NCBI RefSeq assembly: GCF_031195445.1
Contig: NZ_CP133480.1
Span: 2,968,501 to 3,032,500 of the forward strand
Source of the DNA: Acuticoccus sp. MNP-M23
Lineage (GTDB): Bacteria > Pseudomonadota > Alphaproteobacteria > Rhizobiales > Amorphaceae
Length of the DNA: 64,000 bases
Direction of reading: 5' to 3'
The notes below the pieces were generated by a model, which ran no database searches, was not told the origin of the DNA, and saw nothing but the letters and a program-made list of their open reading frames with translations. A program made the translations under genes and the position numbers. This document shows positions 28,101 through 36,220 of this stretch, in pieces (within the stretch, counting starts at the first letter, position 1; every line of letters begins with the position of its first letter).

Positions 28101-28965
28101 CGTAGGTGGCGTTGGCGGCAAGCTCCAGCGTTTGTGCGCCGGCGCCGTAGCGCACGGTGGCCCTTTGCAACTGCACGTCCTGCGCGTTGGCGCTGAGAGT
28201 GCCGCGCACCGACCACGGCGTGGATGCGGAGGATTCCAGTGCCACCTCGCCGCGCAGAGAGAGCCGCCGAGGCCGCGGTACCAGCGCCCCCTCGAAGCTG
28301 AGCGCCAGCGTGCTGCCTTCGGGGTTGATGCGCGCCGAAAGCGGCATCGTCCCACTCTCCACCGTGCCGCCGCCAAGCCGCACCGCGTGCCGGACACCGC
28401 CGATGGTGGCCTCGCCGGTGGCGGCGAACGGCCCGCGCAGCGTCCGCGCCTCGCCGGTCATGTCGATGTTGGTGATTGCGGTCGAACGGCCGGACCGGCG
28501 GTCGACGACATTGACCGAGCCGCCCGCCACGGCAATTTCCTCCACCGTGATGTGGTCGACGTCGAACACGGAGGTGAAGCGGCTGTCGACGGTCAGTTCC
28601 GGCAAGGCAAGGCTGCCGTTCCGGTCGAGGCTGACGGTGGCGACAGGGTGCTCCAGCTTCAGCCCCAGGACGCGGAATTCGCGGCTGAGGAGGGGGAGAA
28701 GGTCCACGTCCAGCACCACCGCCTCGGCCCGCATCAGCGGGGCGTCGGTGCTGCCGATCCGCACATCGGTCAGCCGCACGCGGGGTGAGGGCAGGATCCG
28801 CAGTTCCGCCTCCCCGTCGATGACGACTTCCGTGCCCAGAACGCGGGAGGCGTTGGCTTCGATGGTGGTCCGGTACGCGGTCCAGTCCACCAGCACGGGC
28901 CCGACCAGCGCGGCAAACAGCGCCAGAACAAGCGCAGTGCCGATCGTGATGACGATCCAGTTCAC
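25177..28965 (-). CDS. AsmA-family inner-membrane-anchored envelope protein
   Basis: Very large periplasmic protein (1262 aa) with one N-terminal TM helix (about 4-24) and an AsmA-type start region (ANASRVLGTEVVIDGEAELRILPSPRVRL). It continues as long repetitive beta-strand sequence to about residue 1090, then a coiled-coil segment (ALERQVEAVEAQNAELEAEAEA), a Pro/Ala/Asp-rich low-complexity linker and a charged C-terminal helix ending RRLGVDPQ. AsmA/TamB relatives are bridge-like proteins linked to phospholipid transport and outer-membrane homeostasis. The start is GTG at 28965. Convergent with the ROK gene (25-nt gap), and 19 nt downstream of the FAD oxidase gene on the same strand. The acidic C-terminal extension is longer than usual. 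Confidence 0.88.
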   Translation of the reverse strand: MNWIVITIGTALVLALFAALVGPVLVDWTAYRTTIEANASRVLGTEVVIDGEAELRILPSPRVRLTDVRIGSTDAPLMRAEAVVLDVDLLPLLSREFRVLGLKLEHPVATVSLDRNGSLALPELTVDSRFTSVFDVDHITVEEIAVAGGSVNVVDRRSGRSTAITNIDMTGEARTLRGPFAATGEATIGGVRHAVRLGGGTVESGTMPLSARINPEGSTLALSFEGALVPRPRRLSLRGEVALESSASTPWSVRGTLSANAQDVQLQRATVRYGAGAQTLELAANATYALTRSDPVAIALEGRQIDLDRMARALMPARASGTPAGSPSPDEIVPLLARYLAPVSAALAAPAWPDVPLDIELAINTVLAGGSVIRDVSAEASAARGTIALNRAEAVFPGDTTVDVVGRIADAFDGTVKISASQPALLARWWTGTRFARGPMDPVLLEADIRATADTLEAQRLSLRIGESRANGRASYARKDGAPVLDVAMTAPRLDIADVADAAAVLAATGAALDTMPEVLMDLSVDQLMIGGVEGAALNIDGAYRSGALTIDAISAENLAGARLFARGEINNLGDNPVGVIEGSLDVEDGNQLAAAIRALAPNDTGASALAARVTALAPAHLDIALTGQPGGSTADLSLGLDGTLGGTTLTLKALSAAPGPNWKMLPSELTLDARNDNGAVLLRQFGLDAAERAGPAHLAVNLATTAEDALAGRVTFDGFDIDAVFDGTVANGAGLAPTGRLAVTAAGLSGLADALGTTLPASGTIDVAATLAPESAGIALDGLKGTVDGVIVTADVIVDPFAAPLSVDGTLALSEADLAGIARLFLGDPKSANGDGKWATAALGSPLLSGTDIALGITAETLTVGQQTVRDASFDLDVNDTAMSLRNARGRVADGTATGQLQITRRGAAADIAFSLALDDASLRPLLPSPDGTPVATGSVSLTAEASGSGYTVAGIVGSLAGEGSLHLRDARLEGFNGAPFPLLSEPVAGEPPSEADVAAAFAAHLAAGALALPALDVPFSIADGTVTIKEAALPGGTVTTRASAKIDLAASMLQSDWTVVQQTPDETPVSALVRFTGPVAEPVRSIDVSAIAGWLSLRALERQVEAVEAQNAELEAEAEAINPALPGEEPASPPEATSPPDEDANAANPTDGIADLIDGSDAAAPFDMDGPPAEAPPVPPAPPSGDRSQRSTAPDVQTAQSETPGPGASLASRVRALDDALTTYETRQANRESVRAELLRRLGVDPQTAQSRAQELATAK

Positions 28966-28984
28966 GAAAAGCCCTCGTCTGTGG

Positions 28985-30391
28985 TCAGGATAGGATCTTG
29001 CCGGGGTTCAGAATATTCTGCGGGTCGAGCGTGGACTTGATCGCCGCCATCACGTCCACCGCCGTATCCCCCAGCTCGCGCCGCAAATACTTGATCTTGC
29101 CCTGGCCGATCCCGTGCTCGCCGGTGCAGGTGCCGTCCATGGTCAACGCCCGCTCCGCAAGCCGTTCCAGAAACAGCGTTGCCTTGGCGCGCTCGTCCGC
29201 ATTGTCGTTGTCGACGAGGACGAGCGTGTGAAAATTCCCGTCGCCCACGTGGCCGACAATAGGGGCCAGTAGCCCCAGCTCCTCAAGGTCGGCCTGGGTG
29301 TCTGCCACACATTCTGCAAGACGCGAGATGGGGACGCAAACGTCGGTGGAAATGCCGGCCGCACCGGGGCGCAGGCCAAGGGCTGCCCAGTAGGAATCGT
29401 GCCGCGCCTGCCAGAGCTTGTTGCGCTCCTCCGCGCGGGTGGAAAAGCTGAACGGCCCGCCGCCCAGCTCTTCGGCGATGGCGGCAACCGCTTCGGACTG
29501 GTCGGTGACGCTGGACTGCGAACCGTGAAACTCCAGAAACAGCGTGGGCTGCTCGGGGAGGCCCAGCTTGGCATAGGCGTTGACCGCACGGATCTGCAGC
29601 GCGTCCAGAAGCTCGATCCGCGCCACCGGAATGCCGCTCTGGATGGTGAGGATGGTGGCGTTGCAGGCCGCTTCGACACTGGGGAACGGGCAGACGGCGG
29701 CCGAGATCGCTTCCGGGATGCCGTGCAGCTTCAGCGTGATTTTCGTGATGAGGCCGAGCGTGCCTTCCGAGCCGATGAGGAGGCGCGTGAGGTCGTACCC
29801 GGCAGATGTCTTTTTCGCGCGGGACGCGGTTTTCAGCGCGCGGCCATCGGCCAGCACCGCTTCCAGCGCAATGACATTGTCGCGCATGGTGCCGTAGCGC
29901 ACGGCGTTGGTGCCGGACGCTCGGGTTGCGCACATGCCGCCCAGCGAAGCGTCGGCGCCGGGGTCGATGGGGAAGAACAGGCCGCGGTCGCGCAGGAAAT
30001 CGTTGAGCTGCTTTCGGGTAACGCCGGGCTCCACGGTGCAGGTGAGGTCCTCGTCCTGCACCTCGATGATCCGGTTCATCTGCGAGAAGTCCACCGAGAC
30101 GCCGCCTGCGGGCGCATTGACGTGGCCCTCCAGCGACGTGCCGACCCCGAACGCGATCACCGGCACACCGTGGGTGCGGCAGATCTCGAGGACATCCTCC
30201 ACATCCTGCGCGGTGGTCACGAAAACCACGGCGTCGGGCGCCTCGTTCGCCAGCCACGACGTGGTATGACCGTGTTGCCGGCGCATGTCCGCGCCCGTGT
30301 GACAGTGCGGACCGAAACGCTGTTTCAGCACTGGGACCGCGGTTGCGATCCCGTCGTCGTTGCGATCAACCCGGCGGAGCGGCACGGCCAT
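28985..30391 (-). CDS. FAD-linked D-2-hydroxyacid dehydrogenase (D-lactate dehydrogenase/GlcD type)
   Basis: VAO/PCMH-fold flavoprotein of 468 aa, probably oxidising D-lactate or a similar D-2-hydroxyacid. The FAD-binding loop is VIAFGVGTSLEGHVN (about 77-91), then PGADASLGGMCATRASGTNAVRYG (about 145-168) and SEGTLGLITKITLKLHG. The C-terminal cap has HVGDGNFHTLVLVDN and the FAD/metal motif CTGEHGIGQGKIKYL near the end, finishing ILNPGKIL. ATG at 30391 with AGGA upstream. Divergent from the thioesterase gene (122-nt gap). Confidence 0.9.
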   Translation of the reverse strand: MAVPLRRVDRNDDGIATAVPVLKQRFGPHCHTGADMRRQHGHTTSWLANEAPDAVVFVTTAQDVEDVLEICRTHGVPVIAFGVGTSLEGHVNAPAGGVSVDFSQMNRIIEVQDEDLTCTVEPGVTRKQLNDFLRDRGLFFPIDPGADASLGGMCATRASGTNAVRYGTMRDNVIALEAVLADGRALKTASRAKKTSAGYDLTRLLIGSEGTLGLITKITLKLHGIPEAISAAVCPFPSVEAACNATILTIQSGIPVARIELLDALQIRAVNAYAKLGLPEQPTLFLEFHGSQSSVTDQSEAVAAIAEELGGGPFSFSTRAEERNKLWQARHDSYWAALGLRPGAAGISTDVCVPISRLAECVADTQADLEELGLLAPIVGHVGDGNFHTLVLVDNDNADERAKATLFLERLAERALTMDGTCTGEHGIGQGKIKYLRRELGDTAVDVMAAIKSTLDPQNILNPGKILS

Positions 30392-30513
30392 GCGGATGTG
30401 TTCCTGTTGTATGTTAGGCTCGGGAGCAATCTAGACGATGTTGCCGGCAAGCTGAAGGTCACGCTCGTGGTGCAGTATGCACCTTGCGGTGAGCCGGATG
30501 GGAGAGAGTTGCG

Positions 30514-31017
30514 ATGGAACGCCGAACGGACGAGGCCCTGATATGGTCGCCGCCATTCGACATCGCACTCGACTGGCTGGACGCCAATGGCCACCTCAAC
30601 ATGGCCTATTACCACGTGATGTTCGACCGCACGGTCGACATTGCGCTTGAGGCGCTGGCGTTCGGCGTGGAATACCGCAAGGCGCAAAATGCCAGTATCT
30701 TCAATGTGGAAACCCACGTTCTTTATCGTCAGGAGGTGCGTGGCGACGATCGCGTGCGCGTCAGCGTGCAGCTTCTGGGGCGGGACGACAAGCGCCTCCA
30801 CATCTTTCAGACAATGTGGCGCCTTGCCGACAACGAGCTTGTCGCTTCATCGGAAAGCCTGTTTCTCCACGTCGATCTCGGCACGCGGCGCGTCACGCCC
30901 ATGACGGCTGCCGTCTGCGCCGCGCTCGATGCGATGATCGAACGTCACGCCGCCGCCGGGTTGCCGGACAATGCCGGCCGCCGGATTGCCGCTCTGGCAT
31001 CTGCACCGGTGCGCTGA
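30514..31017 (+). CDS. Single hot-dog acyl-CoA thioesterase
   Basis: 167-aa 4-hydroxybenzoyl-CoA-thioesterase-like protein. The diagnostic motif is DWLDANGHLNMAYYHVMFD (about 19-37), followed by FGVEYRKAQNASIFNVETHVLYRQEV and QLLGRDDKRLHIFQTMW. The NGHxNxAYY and KRLH pattern recalls thioesterases of carnitine/betaine catabolism (betainyl-CoA thioesterase type), but no carnitine genes are nearby, so only the broad family is assigned. Its stop overlaps the ClC gene start by one base (TGATG). Confidence 0.85.
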   Translation: MERRTDEALIWSPPFDIALDWLDANGHLNMAYYHVMFDRTVDIALEALAFGVEYRKAQNASIFNVETHVLYRQEVRGDDRVRVSVQLLGRDDKRLHIFQTMWRLADNELVASSESLFLHVDLGTRRVTPMTAAVCAALDAMIERHAAAGLPDNAGRRIAALASAPVR

Positions 31018-32810
31018 TGGAACGGACCGGCTCGCCCCCCCGCGCCGACACCGCAAGGGATGCGGATGAGGATGCTGCGGCCGACGACGCCGCCCAGGAC
31101 GCCCGCGCCGAGGTGTTCGACGAGATTCTGGCCACGCCGCCGCGGCGCACGCTTCGCCGCAGTTTTGCCGAGCACGCCGGCGGCAAGATGACCCGCAGCG
31201 TGCTTTGGTGCCGGCAGACCTATGCGCGCTCCGCCGGCAACGTGACCGAGTTCGCCACCTCCCGCGACCCGGCCCTGTGGCTGATTGCGGTAATTGTCGG
31301 TGCTGCCGTCGGCGGCGCCGCCGTGCTGTTCCGGCTCGGAATCGACGCGGTGCAGTGGCTGTGGCTGGGCGTCACGTCGGAGCGGATCATTGCGGCGGTG
31401 TCTGCGCAGCCGTGGTGGGTCATCATCGGCACACCCGTTCTGGGCGGGGCGATTGTGGGCCTCCTCAACCAGTTCGTCCTGCCCGGACGGCGGCCCCACG
31501 GCGTTGCCGACGTGATCGAGGCTTCCGCGCGGGGCGGGGCGGGTCTGTCGCTGCGCACCGGGCTTGCCTCCGCCTTTGCCACCATCGTGTCGCTGGGGGC
31601 GGGCGCCAGCGCCGGGCGCGAGGGGCCGGTGATCCACCTTGGTGCAACGGTCGCCACCGGCCTCACCACCGCCATCAAATTGCCGCCGATGGCAGGCCGG
31701 GTGATCCTTGCCTGCGGTGTGGCCAGCGCCATCTCCGCCTCGTTCAACGCGCCCATCGCCGGCGTGCTGTTCGCCCACGAGGTGGTGCTGCGGCACTATG
31801 CGATGCGGGCCTTCGTGCCCATCGTGATTGCCTCTGTGGCCGGAACCCTTGCGGGCCGCTATTTCATCGGCGACGTGGCGGCATTCGAAATTCCTGCCTA
31901 CACCATCGGCTCCTACTGGGAGATGCCCGCCTTCGCCATTCTTGGCGTGGTGGCGGCGCTGGTCGCCATTGCGTTCCAGTTCGCGCTCATCATCTTCGAC
32001 CAGTCGGCCCGCGCCGTCATCATGCCCACCTGGCTGCGTCCGGTAATCGGCGGTTTCATCATCGGCTTCATCGGCCTCTATCTGCCGGAGATCCTGGGCG
32101 TCGGCTACGAGGCGACCGACACGGCACTGCAAGGCGGCTTTGCCTTCACCACCATGTTGCTGCTCATTGTCGCCAAGATCGTCGCAACGGCGGTGACGCT
32201 GGCGTCCCGCTTCGGCGGCGGCATCTTTTCGCCCGCGCTGTACCTTGGCGCGATGACCGGAGGCATGTTCGGCATCGTCACGGCCACCGTGTTTCCGGAC
32301 CTTGCCAGCGACCAGGGCCTTTACGCCATTCTGGGCATGGGCGCCGTCGCATCGGCCCTCCTCGGTGCGCCGATTTCCACCACCATGATCGTCTTCGAGC
32401 TGACGGGCGGCTACGCGGTGTCAATCGCTCTGCTTCTCACCGTGTCCATCGCCACGGCGCTGCACCTGGCTGTCCACGGCCGGTCCTTCTTCCACTACCA
32501 GCTGGAAACGCGCGGTGTGGTGCTGGCCGAGGGACCGCATCGCTACTTCCTGAAGACAGTCAATGTTTCCAGCTTCATGGCACCCATCGAAGATGATGCC
32601 GACCTTGCCGACCCCGACGATGAGCGCACCGTTGCCGTCAACGATTCCCTCGAAACGGCGCTGCGCATCTTCAACGAAACGGGGGCTGATGCGCTGGCGG
32701 TGATCGACCCGCGCAAGGGCAACCGGGTCGTCGGCTCCGTCAGCCACGTGCAGGCGCTGCGGACCTACAACCGCCGCCTGGAGGAAACCAGCGACGAGGC
32801 GCACCAGTAG
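31017..32810 (+). CDS. ClC-family chloride transporter with CBS domain
   Basis: Membrane protein of 597 aa. A hydrophilic Asp/Ala-rich N-terminus (about 1-80) is followed by the ClC core (about 85-500) with the selectivity motifs: GAGASAGREGPVIHLGA (GREGP, gating Glu present), the SRFGGGIFSPALYLGAMTGG region (GxFxP) and GAPISTTMIVFELTGGY. The gating Glu suggests a Cl-/H+ exchanger or gated channel. The C-terminus (about 520-590) contains a CBS-like segment (DSLETALRIFNETGADALAVIDP), apparently one repeat instead of a pair. Coupled to the thioesterase gene. Confidence 0.92.
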   Translation: MERTGSPPRADTARDADEDAAADDAAQDARAEVFDEILATPPRRTLRRSFAEHAGGKMTRSVLWCRQTYARSAGNVTEFATSRDPALWLIAVIVGAAVGGAAVLFRLGIDAVQWLWLGVTSERIIAAVSAQPWWVIIGTPVLGGAIVGLLNQFVLPGRRPHGVADVIEASARGGAGLSLRTGLASAFATIVSLGAGASAGREGPVIHLGATVATGLTTAIKLPPMAGRVILACGVASAISASFNAPIAGVLFAHEVVLRHYAMRAFVPIVIASVAGTLAGRYFIGDVAAFEIPAYTIGSYWEMPAFAILGVVAALVAIAFQFALIIFDQSARAVIMPTWLRPVIGGFIIGFIGLYLPEILGVGYEATDTALQGGFAFTTMLLLIVAKIVATAVTLASRFGGGIFSPALYLGAMTGGMFGIVTATVFPDLASDQGLYAILGMGAVASALLGAPISTTMIVFELTGGYAVSIALLLTVSIATALHLAVHGRSFFHYQLETRGVVLAEGPHRYFLKTVNVSSFMAPIEDDADLADPDDERTVAVNDSLETALRIFNETGADALAVIDPRKGNRVVGSVSHVQALRTYNRRLEETSDEAHQ

Positions 32811-32949
32811 TTGATCCGGCGCCGCGATGCGATGCCTTCAATGAACCGCCGCGCCGCAGGGATTTTTAGGCAACACTACCGCCTTCAGGCGCTGTCCGTG
32901 CTCGACAGGGGCATAAGCGTGTGGCACCCTATGGTTGTTAACTGAGGTT

Positions 32950-33180
32950 ATGTCAGTCCACGAAAGACGAAAAAGCGTGCCAGCATTCGATTCGTGCAGC
33001 GGCGGCGAAAGCGCGCCGAATATCGACCGTCCCGCAGAAGAGCGTGGCCAGTTCCTCACGGCAGAAATCGACCGTGAGCTGCAGGCCGCAATCGAATACA
33101 AGATTGCGATGGATGGTACAGCTGGCGCCGAGCGTGTGCTCGACTATCTGAATCAGGCCCTTCGCCGAAGGCTTGCCTGA
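32950..33180 (+). CDS. Small hypothetical protein
   Basis: Possible 76-aa protein starting at ATG 32950 with GAGG only two bases before it, so the start is uncertain. The C-terminal half looks protein-like and helical (FLTAEIDRELQAAIEYKIAMD and AERVLDYLNQALRRRLA); the N-terminus is polar. No TM segment or signal peptide. No family recognised. It lies alone 139 nt after the ClC gene. Confidence 0.45.
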   Translation: MSVHERRKSVPAFDSCSGGESAPNIDRPAEERGQFLTAEIDRELQAAIEYKIAMDGTAGAERVLDYLNQALRRRLA

Positions 33181-33526
33181 AGCCTCTCAAGCGCCATCGG
33201 CGGCGGTGTTCCGGCCCGGCGCCGATCTTGCAAATGGTGCGCGGCGCGGTGACGCCCTTCCTGCCACGCCTTGCGCATGGCCAGCAGCCAGTGCGGCGCG
33301 ATGACGTTCCGGCGAACCCTTTCGTGATGCCGAGAACGAAAGGGCAGCCGACGGACACAAGATAGCCCTTCGTCCCGCGAATGCCATTTGCAGCAAAAAC
33401 AAACCAGCACAGTGTGACCGGCCGGGGCGTCTCGATGAAGACGTGCGTTCTGACGCGAGCTTCGCGCGTGTCCACGCGTTCCCGCCTTTGCCTCATCGTA
33501 CCCGATCCGGCCGCGGGCGCCTCCAA
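33181..33526. other. Gene-poor interval, nothing assigned
   Basis: This 346-bp interval separates the small plus-strand ORF from radC. Open frames exist on the minus strand, but their translations are rich in Arg/Cys with no recognisable motif. One stretch around 33230-33310 (NVIAPHWLLAMRKAWQEG on minus) looks somewhat protein-like and might be a gene remnant. I see no tRNA-like fold, terminator or promoter I can defend. Confidence 0.4.
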
Positions 33527-34417
33527 TCAGATGAAGCCCTCGCTGCGCATGGAAAGATAACGGTGGCCGGCAATGATGATGTGATCGTGCATCGAGACAT
33601 TGACCGCTGCGGTGGCGCGGATGATCTGCTCCGTCATCGTCACGTCGGCCCGTGAGGGGGTGGGATCGCCGGAGGGGTGGTTGTGGACCAGAACCACGGC
33701 GGTGGCCCCGTGGGTGAGGGCGCGTGCAATCACCTCGCGGGGATAGACCGGCGTGTGGTCCACGGTGCCGACGCCCGCGCATTCGCTGGCGAGATATTGG
33801 TTCCGCTTGTCGAGGAACAGGATGTGGAACTCTTCCCGTTCGGCGCTTTTCAACTTGATGCGGTAATATTCGGCGACAGCTTCGGTGGATGAGAGCGTTG
33901 GCCTTTTGCGCAACTCGGCAAGGGCGAACCGCTCGGCGGCCGCGCGCACCACGCGCATGTCGGACACCACGCGCGCGCCGACACCATCGATCTCGGTCAG
34001 CCGGGCCACAGGGGCCGACAACGCCTCGGCAAAAGAGCCGAATTTCGCAATCATTGCCTTTGCGATGGGCTTGGTATCGCGTCGCGGGATGGCGCGGAAA
34101 AGCACCAGTTCGAGCATCTCGTAGTCCGCCAGCGTCTCGCCGTTGTCAAACCGCGCACGCAGCCGATTGCGGTGTCCTTCGAGCATGTCGGCGGAGCCTT
34201 TGCCGCCAGCATTGTCGCCGGATTTCGGCTTTGGCATCGGTCCGAGGGCCTGGGCATTGAAGAGGCCTGGTGCGTCGTTATCAGTGTTTAAAGGCGGCCG
34301 GCCTGAGCCATTTTCCGCTGGTGCCGTTTCCTCTGCGGGCAGGTCATGCCCGCCGGCACGACCGCGCGATGCTGCCGCCAGGTGCAAGGCAGAAAGGATA
34401 TTGGTCGTCCCAGTCAT
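33527..34417 (-). CDS. radC: RadC/JAB-domain (MPN) protein
   Basis: 296-aa RadC-family protein. A long low-complexity N-terminus (about 1-85) precedes a helix-hairpin-helix-like region (LTEIDGVGARVVSDMR) and the MPN/JAB metalloprotease-like domain with AVVLVHNHPSGDPTPSRAD, which supplies the HxH and distal Asp zinc ligands. RadC is not a proven DNA-repair enzyme despite its name. The ATG at 34417 has GGGAG upstream. Last gene of the minus-strand block that also holds map, sfsA, nfeD-like, SPFH and rpsB genes. Confidence 0.92.
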   Translation of the reverse strand: MTGTTNILSALHLAAASRGRAGGHDLPAEETAPAENGSGRPPLNTDNDAPGLFNAQALGPMPKPKSGDNAGGKGSADMLEGHRNRLRARFDNGETLADYEMLELVLFRAIPRRDTKPIAKAMIAKFGSFAEALSAPVARLTEIDGVGARVVSDMRVVRAAAERFALAELRKRPTLSSTEAVAEYYRIKLKSAEREEFHILFLDKRNQYLASECAGVGTVDHTPVYPREVIARALTHGATAVVLVHNHPSGDPTPSRADVTMTEQIIRATAAVNVSMHDHIIIAGHRYLSMRSEGFI

Positions 34418-34440
34418 CACGCGATACTCCCGATCACACG

Positions 34441-34469
34441 AAACTACGAAAACCAATCTTATTAATCAA
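34441..34469 (-). promoter_or_regulatory. Candidate radC promoter with overlapping dyad
   Basis: On the minus strand TTGATT (34469-34464) and TAGTTT (34446-34441) are spaced 17 nt, in a strikingly AT-rich patch for this genome, about 20 nt before the radC start. A perfect dyad CAACC-TTT-GGTTG (34467-34479) touches the -35 element and could be a repressor site. Match to consensus is partial. Confidence 0.35.
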
Positions 34470-34535
34470 CCTTTGGTTGCCGTAAGAGCCACACAATTTC
34501 GGGCTATCGATGCGGGAATTTATTTGCTCAATCGG

Positions 34536-35384
34536 TCAGGCAGAAGCGGCTGCGTCAAGCCGTTCGGATGCGGTGAAGATCTCGCAGCCGCTTTCGGTGA
34601 CGCCGATGGTGTGTTCGTACTGGGCGGACAGGGAACGGTCCCGCGTCACGGCGGTCCATCCGTCCGACAGGACCTTCACGTGCGGGCGGCCAAGGTTCAC
34701 CATCGGCTCGATGGTGAAGATCATGCCCTTTTGCAGCCGCACGCCATCGCCCGCGCGGCCATAGTGCAGGATGTTGGGCATGTCGTGGAACAGCCGGCCA
34801 ACGCCGTGCCCGCAGAACTCGCGCACCACGGAACAGCGCTCGCTCTCCACATAGTCCTGGATGGCGGCGCCGATATCGCCGGTGGTGTTGCCGGGTTTGA
34901 CCGCCTCGATCCCGATCTGAAGCGCCTTCAGCGTGACCTTGAGGAGCCGGTCAGCAGCGCGGCGCACCTGGCCGACGCGGTACATGCGGGAGGAATCCCC
35001 ATGCCATCCGTCACGGATGAAGGTCACGTCGACATTGAGGATATCGCCCTCGCGCAGCGCCTTCTGCGCCGGAATGCCGTGACACACCACATGGTTGATC
35101 GACGTGCAGGTGGAGTGGCGGAAGCCGCGATAATAAAGCGTTGCCGGCAGCACGTCGTGCTGCTTTGCGAAATCCATGACGAATTCGTCGATGGCCTGGG
35201 TGGTGACACCGGGCTCGATCATGTCTTCAAGCGCATCGAGGCACTGGGCGGCCAGCCCGCCAGCCTTGTGCATCGCTTCGAAGGCGGCCTCGTTGTAGAG
35301 CCGCACCTGTCCCGTGTTGCGCGCGGGCGCCGTGTCCGCGTCGACGAATTCCACCATGTCACCACGCCGTCTGTTGATGTCCAT
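34536..35384 (-). CDS. map: Methionine aminopeptidase, type I
   Basis: Removes the initiator Met from nascent proteins (282 aa). All five metal ligands can be seen: the two Asp in NVDVTFIRDGWHGDSSRMY, His in EFCGHGVGRLFHD, Glu in MIFTIEPMVNLG and Glu in AQYEHTIGVTESG; the substrate-proximal His is in HSTCTSINHVVCHG. The N-terminus has a roughly 25-residue extension over E. coli Map. It lies downstream of sfsA and upstream of radC on the same strand, a common order in Hyphomicrobiales. Confidence 0.96.
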   Translation of the reverse strand: MDINRRRGDMVEFVDADTAPARNTGQVRLYNEAAFEAMHKAGGLAAQCLDALEDMIEPGVTTQAIDEFVMDFAKQHDVLPATLYYRGFRHSTCTSINHVVCHGIPAQKALREGDILNVDVTFIRDGWHGDSSRMYRVGQVRRAADRLLKVTLKALQIGIEAVKPGNTTGDIGAAIQDYVESERCSVVREFCGHGVGRLFHDMPNILHYGRAGDGVRLQKGMIFTIEPMVNLGRPHVKVLSDGWTAVTRDRSLSAQYEHTIGVTESGCEIFTASERLDAAASA

Positions 35385-35428
35385 TATGTCGTCGTTTCCG
35401 GACGCGATGGCAACCCACGCGCGGCCTT

Positions 35429-36154
35429 TCAGGCAGCAGCCATGCCCATCGGCTCAAGGACCGGCACTGCTTCGGCATCGCCGATCCCCTCAGGCGTGAC
35501 CGTGCAGCGCAATGCGACCATCGAAACGCCGGCCGCCACCGCGCGGTCGAACGCGGCGCCATAGGCGGGGTCGATCTCGCGCGCGAGGCGGAAGGACGAC
35601 ACGTCGCCCCGCTGGATGAGGTAGACCATCATCGCGCGGTTGCCAGCGGCAACTTCATCGGCGAGGGCGTCCAGGTGCTTGGCGCCGCGGGCGGTCACGC
35701 AATCTGGAAACGAAGCCTCGCCCGGCCGCTCGACCAGGTGGACGTTCTTGATCTCCACGTAAAGCGGCGGCGCGTCCGCCGGGGTGATCAGAAGGTCGAT
35801 CCGCTCGGCCTTGCCGTATCGCACTTCGGGCCGGACCTCACCTTCGGCAGGGAAGGGGGCATGGCGCGCGCGCGCAAGTGCCGCAGCGATCCGGTTGGGG
35901 TTTTGCGTGTTCACGCCCACCCAGACGCCATCCGCCTCAACCGCTTCCAGCGTATGGGCATATTTGCGTTTCGGATTGTCCGAGACCGAAAGGAGCACCC
36001 GCGCGCCGGGGTTGACGAGTCCGGTCATCGCGCCGGTGTTGGGGACGTGCGCGGTGATCTGCGAACCATCAGGCAACGCCACATCGAGCATGAAGCGCTT
36101 GCGCCGCTCGATCCAGGTGCCTTCGGCAAGGTCGGGAAATGGCAGGATGATCAT
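35429..36154 (-). CDS. sfsA: SfsA family DNA/RNA nuclease-like protein
   Basis: 241-aa SfsA homologue (named from sugar fermentation stimulation in E. coli; later structural work suggests a nuclease-like fold). Recognisable stretches: RRKRFMLDVALPDG, AHVPNTGAMTGLVNPGARVLLS, EVRYGKAERIDLLI, VEIKNVHLVERPGEASFPDCVTARGAKHLDAL and the late AREIDPAYGAAFDRAVAAGV. ATG at 36154; a start 16 codons further upstream gives a non-conserved Pro/Arg-rich prefix. Upstream of map. Confidence 0.95.
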   Translation of the reverse strand: MIILPFPDLAEGTWIERRKRFMLDVALPDGSQITAHVPNTGAMTGLVNPGARVLLSVSDNPKRKYAHTLEAVEADGVWVGVNTQNPNRIAAALARARHAPFPAEGEVRPEVRYGKAERIDLLITPADAPPLYVEIKNVHLVERPGEASFPDCVTARGAKHLDALADEVAAGNRAMMVYLIQRGDVSSFRLAREIDPAYGAAFDRAVAAGVSMVALRCTVTPEGIGDAEAVPVLEPMGMAAA

Positions 36155-36220
36155 TGCGCGAGGGTGGCGCGGCGTGGTGGGCGGCGCAAGGCAGGCGGGC
36201 ATGGCTGCCCGCCGGTCGAT

